This document shows, piece after piece, positions 16,442 through 23,389 of a stretch of DNA of 47,988 nucleotides (the first letter of the stretch is position 1; every line of letters begins with the position of its first letter). Position numbers and translations under genes: made by a program. This DNA comes from a virus, in IMG/VR virus record IMGVR_UViG_3300047557_003911, positions 1 to 47,988 of that record; one strand, written 5' to 3'. The notes under the pieces are model-generated. The model was not told where the DNA came from and made no database searches. It saw only the letters and a program-made list of their open reading frames with translations.

Positions 16442-18429
16442 GTGTTTATTGATAGCTAGTTCAGATCCTGGTAGGTATATCCTTTCAAGATTTGGTAAAT
16501 AGCTCCGTGATTGCAGTCAAACTTTTCGGCAATTTTTCGATAAGAAAGACCAGCCTCTTTTAAAGCTTTGATTTGAATCACGTCATCCGAAGAAAACTTT
16601 CTCAAAGATTTTTTCGGTTTCCCTTTACTGGCAAAGCCATTGTTCTTGTAGCAACCGGTTTTCCAGGCTCTTGTTAAATTCTGTTGTTTCGTAACGATTT
16701 CAAGGTTGTCAAGACAATTGTTTCTCTTGTCATTATCCTTGTGATCGACTTGAAGGGAAAAGTTACTGGTTCCATGAGAACGCAGATCTAAGCCCAAGAA
16801 AGCAACAGCCATTAAAACGTGAAGATGAAAACGCTTTCTCTTCCCATCAACAAGAACTGAAATACGGTCGTAGACACTGGTTGAACTGACAGGAATCTTT
16901 CGAAAATATTCTTGATTATCGGGATCAAGTTGTTTTTCAAAAGCTTCTCCTTCTTTCGTTAAGTAAAGATTACCAAATCCAGGAACAAGTGTTGGATTCA
17001 TGTTGTTCATAAACAAGTTTCCAAACACAATATACCTCAACTGAACGCTCAACGTTGTCACCTCACCGAGTAATCGATGAGTGCAAACCGGATGAATTCA
17101 GGGAAGCCCTAACGTAAAGACGAGGGTAATCCTGAGCCAAGCCAATCAAGTCGTGATTGGAAGGTGCAGAGACTACTGGGTGTAACACGATCTTGTTACG
17201 TAATACCAGATTTAGCGTCCGGCATCCCACAGGGATGAAGAGATAGTCCACCCCTCTAAGAAACTAGAGACCAGGAGAACGATTTTCCAAAAATCTTGGG
17301 TGCGGAACTTTATCGTCCCCACCCTGCGTATATTGCAGAAATGGCAGTCGAGCCTGTGGTCGTTCACGACTTCACTCGTCAGCCTGGTCAAACTGTTCAG
17401 TTAGACCGCTATAAGTTCTGGGGTACCCCTGGTACCAAGGACAGCCGTGAGCGTATTGCCGATCAAACGATCGGTACCGCGAACAGCCGTAACATCACCA
17501 AGGAAAAAGTTCTGGTGGTGCTTAAGGAATACACTGGCCCTGCAGATCCGGGCGATCCGACCCAGCCTTCGACCTTCAAGATTGCTCGTGAGACCCTGAT
17601 CACTGCTCAGCGTCTGCTGCTGGATACGGGCAACCTTAACATGTTCCACCAGTCCATCGGTAGCCTGACGCTGCTCGATGACTATCGTCGTTGGCGTGAC
17701 CGCGTGTTCATTGATGAACTCGCTAAAGCCGAAGCCAATGGTGCCGCTTCTAGCACCCAAGGTGGTTACTACTTCGCTGGTGGCAAGACCAAGGATTCCT
17801 CTGGTCGTATTGCCTACACCACCGCTGAGTATGCCGCTCAAGTGCAGCAGTTCCAGGTGCGTACCGACCTGCTGGAAGTGGTGAAGGATCTGCGTAAGCG
17901 CAACGTGCCGACCTTCGCTGATGGTCTGTATCGTTGTATTTGCGATCCTACTTTCATGATGCACCTGCGTCGTGATCCGGACTTCCGTGAGATCGCCCGT
18001 TACGCTGGTAATCCTGGTCAAGGCATGTACATGGGTAATCCCATGATGCCTAACAACGCCAGCTTCTACATGGGTCCTCAGGCTGGTCAGGGTTACTTCC
18101 TGGCTGGTGAGCCTGTGATGCCTACTGGTGTCCAGTTTGAAGGTGTGAAGTTCTTCGAGTCGACTAACTTCCCAACCAAGAACGTGAGCGCAAGCTTCAC
18201 TGATTCGCCTTCCTACAGCAGCCAAGAAGTTGCTCAAGGTTACTTCTTCGGTCCTCAGGCGATTGGCGTTGGTATCGGTGGTCCGAACGCGCAAGTGCTC
18301 ATCAACAACAACGATGATTTCAGCCGTTTCATCATCCTGATTTGGCAACTGTATGCAGGTTTCGAGATCCTGAATAAGGACTTCGTGACTACCGCATTTA
18401 GCTTCCTGGCTGACGACGGCAGCATCTGA
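16442..18429 (+). CDS. Major capsid protein, split by a group I intron (join 16442-16450, 17299-18429)
   Basis: The second exon (17299-18429, 376 codons before the stop) encodes a protein of typical capsid length, rich in Gly, Phe and Tyr, with the strongest codon bias in the window (C-ending codons), as expected for the most abundant virion protein. It has no good start of its own: the frame would begin at a TTG with no Shine-Dalgarno site. Exon 1 is GTG TTT ATT (16442-16450) behind GGAGG, and joining it at 17299 keeps the frame (N-terminus MFI-GAELYRP). The C-terminal part (RFIILIWQLYAGFEILN) recalls HK97-fold coats of the N4-gp56/P22 kind, by eye only. Order after portal and scaffold supports the call. 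Confidence 0.83.
16451..17298 (+). ncRNA. Group I intron in the major capsid gene
   Basis: The 3' 220 nt show a classic group I core in order: P4 CAGG 17099-17102 with CCTG 17131-17134; P5 CCCT 17107-17110 with AGGG 17123-17126; P6a CCAATCA 17142-17148 with TGATTGG 17154-17160; P7 GACTA 17171-17175 with TAGTC 17244-17248; P8 GTAAC 17182-17186 with GTTAC 17195-17199; P9 CTCTA 17254-17258 with TAGAG 17265-17269; and a terminal G at 17298. At the 5' side the exon end (16443-16450) pairs with GGTAAATA at 16494-16501, with a G-U pair at the splice site, giving P1. The length is 848 nt. Splicing restores the capsid frame. The endonuclease gene lies between P1 and the core on the opposite strand. 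Confidence 0.87.
16456..17010 (-). CDS. HNH homing endonuclease encoded antisense inside the intron
   Basis: About 184 residues from ATG 17010 (the frame is open to 17061, so the start is uncertain). The HNH core reads LQVDHKDNDKRNNCLDNLEI followed by VTKQQN, matching HNH_3-type homing enzymes. A C-terminal helix-turn-helix (IKALKEAGLSYRKIAEKFDC, then HGAIYQIL) would bind the target. Such enzymes cut intronless alleles so that repair copies the intron. It runs opposite to the capsid gene, so it must have its own promoter or be read from an antisense transcript. Its stop at 16456-16458 lies six bases inside the intron, and its last codons overlap the P1 guide sequence. Confidence 0.88.
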   Translation of the reverse strand: MNNMNPTLVPGFGNLYLTKEGEAFEKQLDPDNQEYFRKIPVSSTSVYDRISVLVDGKRKRFHLHVLMAVAFLGLDLRSHGTSNFSLQVDHKDNDKRNNCLDNLEIVTKQQNLTRAWKTGCYKNNGFASKGKPKKSLRKFSSDDVIQIKALKEAGLSYRKIAEKFDCNHGAIYQILKGYTYQDLN

Positions 18430-18462
18430 TAATTCTTAGTTTTAAAACAACGGGAAAAATAA

Positions 18463-19260
18463 ATGTCCTATTTATCTTCGAAAAAAATCTACCCAGGTAA
18501 CTGGGTAGAAGCCCTGAACGGTTGGTATAAGAACATTGATACCAACGATGACGGTGTGAATAACGCTTCCAAGGGCGGTCCTACTTCGGTTCTGGCCGTT
18601 CCTGGTTACCGTTATTTCCAGCAACGTGGTTATGTGCCGGTGACCCAGACCTCTGGTGCACCCCTGGTGACTGGTAACGTGATCGTTCCGTCTCCTTACC
18701 GCCAAGATGATACTCGTCCGGATATCACCGGCATGATCATCTCTGGCAGCAGCACTCAACCTATCTACGTGTATCGTGCCGCCGCCTCCATTGGTTCTGG
18801 CTGGAACGATGGCCGTGCTGCTAGCGGTGTGTATGCCGCAACTGGTAACGTGATCTCCTTTGGTCGCGATTCCAGCGGTCCTACTGCCGCTTCTGGTATC
18901 GGTGAAGGTCCTATCCAGGCCAACATCACCTCCACCACCTCTGGCGACGCTGCTACCAAGATCTACTTCGCTGGTGGCACCCAGGGCTTTGGTACCAACC
19001 CCTTCATCACCGCCACTGGTGCTGCTGGTGTTTCGGGTGGCACGCTGTACTACAGCAGCACTGGTGCCGTCACCATGAAAGTGTTTGCCAAAGGCGCAGC
19101 TAACGATACCACCACCTCTGGTGGTATTTATATCTCTGATGCCGACTCTGCCGCTGGCAAGACTGGTTACATCTTTGTTGAGATCTGCTACATCCAGCCT
19201 GACGAAGCACCTGCTTACGACGACCTGGAGCAGTATCTTAATAACCGCACTGTTAGCTGA
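18463..19260 (+). CDS. Probable capsid decoration or head protein
   Basis: 265 residues, 33 nt after the capsid gene and sharing its strong preference for C-ending codons, so it is probably also very abundant in the virion. The sequence is Gly/Ser/Thr rich with predicted beta character (TSVLAVPGYRYFQQRGYVPV; GTLYYSSTGAVTMKVFAKGA). The first 35 residues are aromatic and charged. No membrane segment or catalytic motif is present. A decoration, head-fibre or tail-tube role would all fit; abundance and position favour decoration. Confidence 0.72.
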   Translation: MSYLSSKKIYPGNWVEALNGWYKNIDTNDDGVNNASKGGPTSVLAVPGYRYFQQRGYVPVTQTSGAPLVTGNVIVPSPYRQDDTRPDITGMIISGSSTQPIYVYRAAASIGSGWNDGRAASGVYAATGNVISFGRDSSGPTAASGIGEGPIQANITSTTSGDAATKIYFAGGTQGFGTNPFITATGAAGVSGGTLYYSSTGAVTMKVFAKGAANDTTTSGGIYISDADSAAGKTGYIFVEICYIQPDEAPAYDDLEQYLNNRTVS

Positions 19261-19272
19261 ATAGGGTAAACT

Positions 19273-19298
19273 AAGACCAGATATTTACATCTGGTCTT
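19273..19298 (+). promoter_or_regulatory. Perfect 10-bp hairpin directly before a start codon
   Basis: AAGACCAGAT (19273-19282) and ATCTGGTCTT (19289-19298) pair perfectly around a six-base loop; the ATG of the next gene is at 19300. There is no T-run after the stem, so it is not a standard terminator. It could mark the end of the capsid transcript by processing or restrict translation of the downstream gene. Confidence 0.75.
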
Positions 19299-19299
19299 T

Positions 19300-19710
19300 A
19301 TGCTTTACCAGCACAAAAAAACAGGCGCACGCGTCAAAATTGTAAGCGAATGGGATAACGGCGATTGGTTCATGGTCGAAGATCAAGACGGTCGCCTTTA
19401 CACAGCTTATAAAAGTGAACTTACACCCGATGAAGAAGCTACCAAAAAGGTAAAAACTCTTCAGGTAAAAGATAAAGCTGCGCAGGAAGAGCCTCGTACT
19501 TTTCCACCAGATAACCGGTTGAATATCAACGGCGCTACTGCGCAAATGATCGCAGATCATATTAAGGGTATCGGTTTGAAGACAGCTCGGGAGATTAAAG
19601 ATCTTCAGATGTCACTATCGGGTGAAAGATTTAACAATCTTGAGCAGCTGCGACAAATCAAAAGAGTCGACTGGGATGCTGTTTTTTCAGCAGACCTGGT
19701 ACGTGTTTAA
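19300..19710 (+). CDS. Helix-hairpin-helix DNA-binding protein
   Basis: 136 residues. The N-terminal 45 residues look like a small beta barrel (RVKIVSEWDNGDWFMVEDQD). The C-terminal part, LNINGATAQMIADHIKGIGL followed by KTAREIKDLQ, is a ComEA-like helix-hairpin-helix pair that normally grips DNA backbone without sequence specificity. No Shine-Dalgarno site is visible because the hairpin abuts the start. It ends just before a strong terminator. Possible roles are head-to-tail DNA contact or repair. Confidence 0.78.
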   Translation: MLYQHKKTGARVKIVSEWDNGDWFMVEDQDGRLYTAYKSELTPDEEATKKVKTLQVKDKAAQEEPRTFPPDNRLNINGATAQMIADHIKGIGLKTAREIKDLQMSLSGERFNNLEQLRQIKRVDWDAVFSADLVRV

Positions 19711-19730
19711 TTAGGCTTCTATACCAAATA

Positions 19731-19754
19731 CCCCTGGGAGACCAGGGGTTTTTT
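19731..19754 (+). terminator. Rho-independent terminator
   Basis: CCCCTGG (19731-19737), a GAGA tetraloop and CCAGGGG (19742-19748) form a perfect 7-bp GC-rich stem followed by six T. It closes the packaging/head operon after the helix-hairpin-helix gene. Confidence 0.9.
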
Positions 19755-19781
19755 CGTTTTACAATAAAAATAAAACATAAG

Positions 19782-20417
19782 ATGGCCGAAAGATCAATTG
19801 TTGATATTGGTAAATATCTACGGGACAAAATTCCTGTTGTGGGTGGTCTTACAATCAAAGAACACCCCCATTTTGGTGGAGTAAGTGGAGGACATTCACC
19901 TACTGGATATCATCCTAAAGGCCTTGCAATCGACGTAACTGATTGGCGTCCAGATGTTGCTCCTGCTTACGAAGGAGGGAAGCCAATCTCCTGGAAACAA
20001 CGCACCGGAGAATTGGCTTGGCGTGCAAAAAAATTAGGTGTATTTAATGAAGTATTAGGCCCTGGAGATCCAGGACATGATACACATGTACACCTGGCGC
20101 TCGAAGGCAAAAAATATTTGACAGACCAACAAATGCGGTGGCTTGCAACAGGTCGTTGGGAAGGACCTAAAGGATTAACAGATGTGATGCCAACAGCAAC
20201 ACAGCCAGTATCTTCTGAGAATCCTGGATCTGTTAATACATTAAATGAGACAGCTTCTTTGTTTGGCGCTCTACTCAATGCGATGCAACCAAAGAAGAAA
20301 ACACTACAAGAAACATTGACTCAATCATTGCTTGCTGACGCAATGTCTCCAAGGCGTTCATCTTCTTTATTAGCTCAGGCAGCTACCGGTCCTTTAGATG
20401 AAATTATTTACGGATAA
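19782..20417 (+). CDS. M15-type D-Ala-D-Ala peptidase-like protein
   Basis: 211 residues. Residues about 38-55 (HSPTGYHPKGLAIDVTDW) and 99-106 (HDTHVHLAL) carry the zinc ligands of the M15/LAS peptidase family: H44, D51 and H104, with H102 nearby. These enzymes cut peptide cross-links in cell walls. The C-terminal 80 residues are Gln/Ser/Leu rich and probably anchor it to a partner. Placed between the head genes and the neck-type genes rather than beside the endolysin, it is more likely a virion-associated wall hydrolase for entry. A TACAAT box lies at 19760-19765. Confidence 0.75.
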   Translation: MAERSIVDIGKYLRDKIPVVGGLTIKEHPHFGGVSGGHSPTGYHPKGLAIDVTDWRPDVAPAYEGGKPISWKQRTGELAWRAKKLGVFNEVLGPGDPGHDTHVHLALEGKKYLTDQQMRWLATGRWEGPKGLTDVMPTATQPVSSENPGSVNTLNETASLFGALLNAMQPKKKTLQETLTQSLLADAMSPRRSSSLLAQAATGPLDEIIYG

Positions 20418-20454
20418 CTAGCGTTTATAATTGATAACATAACGGAAATAGACT

Positions 20455-20916
20455 GTGCAGCTGTCTGATTTTGACAAAAGCAGGGTCCGGTATCATCTGG
20501 GCTACTTCACGGTTTCCGTGCCAGCGGGTGACTACGCCCGCCTGGAAGAAGCTATGAATACGGTTCCAGACTCGTATTTCTACGACAAGATCATCATTCA
20601 GATTGGTCGTTGTGATACGGCAGAGAAGAAGACAGAGGTTGCCACTTCACCTTCTACTCGTCTTGAAAGTATCGCTGGTGACGTGGATCGTACGATTCGC
20701 TCCAGCAATGCTAAAGAGGCTCTTAAGGTTTGGGATGAGATTTATCTCTACGAAACCAACCGTTTAGCTGGCATCCTTTACGTACCTAACTACAAGGATC
20801 CATTCCAGGCCAGGTACCGTTACGAACGCTCTGGTGCTGAATTTATCCAGGCATTACCTGGTCCCGCCGACACAGCAGTTGGTTCTCGTCTTTATTTACA
20901 TGAGGTTTGGAGGTAA
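20455..20916 (+). CDS. Possible head completion or neck protein
   Basis: 153 residues from GTG 20455, behind a TATAAT box at 20426-20431. It is a soluble mixed alpha/beta protein; the first half (VRYHLGYFTVSVPAGDYARL) and the last (LAGILYVPNYKDPFQARYRY) look like a compact adaptor. Length, lack of catalytic motifs and position after capsid genes suggest a head-tail connector, by context only. Confidence 0.68.
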   Translation: MQLSDFDKSRVRYHLGYFTVSVPAGDYARLEEAMNTVPDSYFYDKIIIQIGRCDTAEKKTEVATSPSTRLESIAGDVDRTIRSSNAKEALKVWDEIYLYETNRLAGILYVPNYKDPFQARYRYERSGAEFIQALPGPADTAVGSRLYLHEVWR

Positions 20917-20918
20917 TC

Positions 20919-21692
20919 ATGGCCGATAATCTTTACGACATTCTTAACCGATTTACGTTAGGACAAGCTGCCACAGCAGGCCAGAGGTTACTAGGCTCTA
21001 TGGGTTTAGGTTTACCGGGAGGCCCACAAGCTGCCGGCCCTTTTGGACCTCGAGGCATCCTTGGCCGATCTCAAGGTAGATCTATTCAACAGCGTCCGGT
21101 TGTAAATCCTGAGTTTTTGCGTCCGGATTATTCTGGTGCAGGCGAACGCGCTCGTCGTTTTCAAGAATATCAAACAGGTCGTAATATCCCTGGTGCAAAT
21201 ACAGATTACGCTGCTCGCCTGGGTGGCGGTTCGGCTGCAGAGCGTGCATATCAAACTGAAAAGTCTCGCGTTGCTCAGTTGACCGCTCAAGATCCTGAGC
21301 TTCAACGTTACGAAGCTGCACGCAAAACTGCTGTTGCTCCAGGCGCTACACCCGAGCAGGTACAATCGGCAGAAGATATTGGTATGCAGATTTGGCAACA
21401 GAAATATGGCAATACGCCTATGGGCCAGGTTGGTGGCGCTGTTGGTACGTTCAATCCCTTAATGCAACGTACCTTTGGTTATCAATCTGGTTCTGCACCA
21501 GGGCAGCAGATGGGAGCTCCGACATTGGGACCCTCACCTTTGGTTCCACAAGTTGATCAGTCTTTAAATCCAGCTAGCCCTACTTATATTAGTGGAGAAG
21601 GCCCACCGTTAATTAACTTTGCAGATTCACGTTTTGAAAATACAAGCCCAGAAGAATTTCAGAAACTACTAAACCAAGTAAATAAAAAATAA
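20919..21692 (+). CDS. Gly/Pro/Gln-rich virion-type protein, unknown function
   Basis: 257 residues. The ATG at 20919 has GGAGGT about seven bases upstream and starts two bases after the previous stop, so I prefer it to an overlapping upstream ATG at 20907. The sequence is low-complexity with Gly/Pro-rich (GLGLPGGPQAAGPFGPRGIL) and Gln-rich stretches and lacks membrane segments. It is probably structural. Transcription continues into a structured untranslated region. Confidence 0.72.
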   Translation: MADNLYDILNRFTLGQAATAGQRLLGSMGLGLPGGPQAAGPFGPRGILGRSQGRSIQQRPVVNPEFLRPDYSGAGERARRFQEYQTGRNIPGANTDYAARLGGGSAAERAYQTEKSRVAQLTAQDPELQRYEAARKTAVAPGATPEQVQSAEDIGMQIWQQKYGNTPMGQVGGAVGTFNPLMQRTFGYQSGSAPGQQMGAPTLGPSPLVPQVDQSLNPASPTYISGEGPPLINFADSRFENTSPEEFQKLLNQVNKK

Positions 21693-21709
21693 TCTTTTGG
21701 CATTGCATA

Positions 21710-21898
21710 GCATGTAAGTCCAACCTGCTGGACATGAATCTTTGATTCACGGGGGCCAGTGTAGTTGCTTTAAATCGATGATTCTCTGTCCCAATCTTGT
21801 TAAACGCACCCTTGCGTACCTGGCCACGACTCTGGCACTTCAAACAGTATTCGTTCCCGGTCTCAGGGCAAGTTCAAATTGGGTAGGAGAACAAAACT
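21710..21898 (+). ncRNA. Structured untranslated RNA before the tail lysozyme gene
   Basis: The 215-nt gap has no convincing gene on either strand but many paired elements: GTCCA 21718-21722 with TGGAC 21729-21733; TGAATC 21735-21740 with GATTCA 21744-21749; then a larger domain closed by TTCTC with GAGAA and CCCAAT with ATTGGG (about 21782-21891), enclosing hairpins CGCA/TGCG, GCCA/TGGC and CCC/GGG. The closing stem contains the AGGAGA (21885-21890) that would be the ribosome binding site, so folding could switch translation. It may be a cis-regulatory RNA or a free RNA. I do not recognise a known family. Confidence 0.5.
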
Positions 21899-21907
21899 AA
21901 TGCAGCC

Positions 21908-22582
21908 ATGTCATTAGATCCCAACGCTCTTGTTATTGCTAGACGCCTTCTGTCTGAGGGGTATACTCGTGGGCAGGCTGCAGGCGTACTTGGTAACTTC
22001 CAGCTTGAATCTGGTTTTAATCCGCGCATTAATGAGGGCGGGAAAGTTGGCGCACCTTTGGGTGTTGGTGGTTTTGGTGTAGGTCAATGGACTGCAGGTA
22101 GACAAAAAAATTTAATTAATTTTGCCAAGCAAAAAGGATTAGATCCAGGCTCTATTGACGCCCAGGCTGATTTTCTTATCCATGAATTAAAAGGGCCAGA
22201 GAAAAAAGCGGATGCGTCTTTGCGTGGTGCCGTTTCTCCAGAAGAAGCTGCACGTCGTTTTGTTGTTGATTATGAGCGTGCTGGTATCCCTAAAACGGAA
22301 GCCAGACAAAAAGCGGCCAGAGCAATTTATGAAAAGCTTGGCACGCTTGAACAAGCTCCTCAGCAAACAGCTTCTAAATCTTTTATTGATCCACAGGATT
22401 TACTCGCAGCTTTTGCAGGTGAGCTTCTTTTGAATTCACCTTCACTGCAAAGTCCTCTTATGCAGTTTGCGATGAAAGATATGTCACCTGTACAGCGTGA
22501 TGTCTTTTCGGCGCAAACCTTAACACCGATATCCCCTTATCTATCAGCATTAACTGGCGCTGCTCGATTGCCAGGATTATAA
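21908..22582 (+). CDS. Phage tail lysozyme (lysozyme-like, Phage_lysozyme2 type)
   Basis: 224 residues. The N-terminal 140 residues match tail-tip lysozymes: the helix GYTRGQAAGVLGNFQLESGF contains the catalytic Glu, followed by GFGVGQWTAGRQKNLINFA and DAQADFLIHEL. Such enzymes are carried by the virion and open the peptidoglycan during DNA entry. The C-terminal 80 residues (PQDLLAAFAGELLLNSPSLQ) probably attach it to the tail. A five-codon ORF starting at ATG 21900, nine bases after AGGAGA, overlaps this start, so translation may be coupled to it. Confidence 0.85.
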   Translation: MSLDPNALVIARRLLSEGYTRGQAAGVLGNFQLESGFNPRINEGGKVGAPLGVGGFGVGQWTAGRQKNLINFAKQKGLDPGSIDAQADFLIHELKGPEKKADASLRGAVSPEEAARRFVVDYERAGIPKTEARQKAARAIYEKLGTLEQAPQQTASKSFIDPQDLLAAFAGELLLNSPSLQSPLMQFAMKDMSPVQRDVFSAQTLTPISPYLSALTGAARLPGL

Positions 22583-22607
22583 TAAATAAAAAATAAGGTA
22601 TAGAACA

Positions 22608-23387
22608 TTGTCTTCGACTAGCACGAACAAGCAACCTCTATTGGTTGATCGCCCGTTATTTGACTCTGTTCGAATTACGACGCAGACAGTCGGTAGTGCA
22701 TCATCCAATACTTTATTTGTTCAAGGTGGACAAGCTCCGTCCATCTTGGTTGATATGGATGCCGAACTTAGCGAAGATAATAATAACGGTGGCGTTGTTG
22801 ACTCCATCACGATTGCACGTAATGATTTCTACCGCGCCCCGGATTACACAGTTAATGCGTCAACTTCTGGCACTGTTATATCTCTTAGCAGTGGTCAAAT
22901 TGTGTTTATCGCTGCCACTGGAGTCTTAGGTACTCCAGCCATGAGTGGCTATGGTTACTACACGTACACCGGTGCTACTACACTCACGGGTGTTAATACT
23001 TCTTTGGTTTACTCGGGCGGCACATCTAGCGGCTTTACTTATAACGGTGCAGCTTATGGCACACAACCAGCTGTTACCTTTGTGTTCTACCAGACCCGTG
23101 GCACAACCACACCCATCCCTGGTTCTGGTGACTACCGCTTGCTTTTTGCAAAAACTGTACCAGCAAATAGTGGTGTGGTTGATTGTTCTGATGTAATGCC
23201 GCAACTTGCAGCTCCGGTTGTTCAGGCAGGAAATACTAACGGTCTTGGCCCAACTGCTCCACTTCGCAATAAAGGTATTTACCTGGAGCGGGGCGATCGT
23301 ATTTATGTTGGTGTCTTCCCAGATGGAGCAAATATCTCTGGTTATACACCAGGCGTACATGTCACTGCGCAAGGCGGCTTCTTCTAA
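22608..23387 (+). CDS. Beta-rich structural protein, unknown function
   Basis: 259 residues from a TTG at 22608, with AAGG about 12 bases upstream. The sequence is Ser/Thr/Gly/Val rich with strand-like alternation throughout (GTVISLSSGQIVFIAATGVL; YGYYTYTGATTLTGVNTSLV). It has no catalytic motif. It sits two bases before the next structural gene. Tail, fibre-attachment or head-decoration protein would all fit. Confidence 0.75.
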   Translation: MSSTSTNKQPLLVDRPLFDSVRITTQTVGSASSNTLFVQGGQAPSILVDMDAELSEDNNNGGVVDSITIARNDFYRAPDYTVNASTSGTVISLSSGQIVFIAATGVLGTPAMSGYGYYTYTGATTLTGVNTSLVYSGGTSSGFTYNGAAYGTQPAVTFVFYQTRGTTTPIPGSGDYRLLFAKTVPANSGVVDCSDVMPQLAAPVVQAGNTNGLGPTAPLRNKGIYLERGDRIYVGVFPDGANISGYTPGVHVTAQGGFF

Positions 23388-23389
23388 TC

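Noticed and set aside
17401-18348. 315-codon open frame on the minus strand inside the capsid gene
   Set aside because: It mirrors the strong codon bias of the capsid gene, has no ribosome binding site and has a His/Thr/Arg-skewed composition typical of an antisense shadow.
21613-21871. Minus-strand frame with a CPETGNEYCLKC zinc-ribbon-like segment
   Set aside because: An in-frame stop lies just upstream, no good start exists, it overlaps a coding gene, and the DNA is better explained by RNA stems.
21860-21885. Possible tRNA T-loop (AGTTCAAAT)
   Set aside because: No acceptor stem, anticodon arm or D arm could be placed around it.
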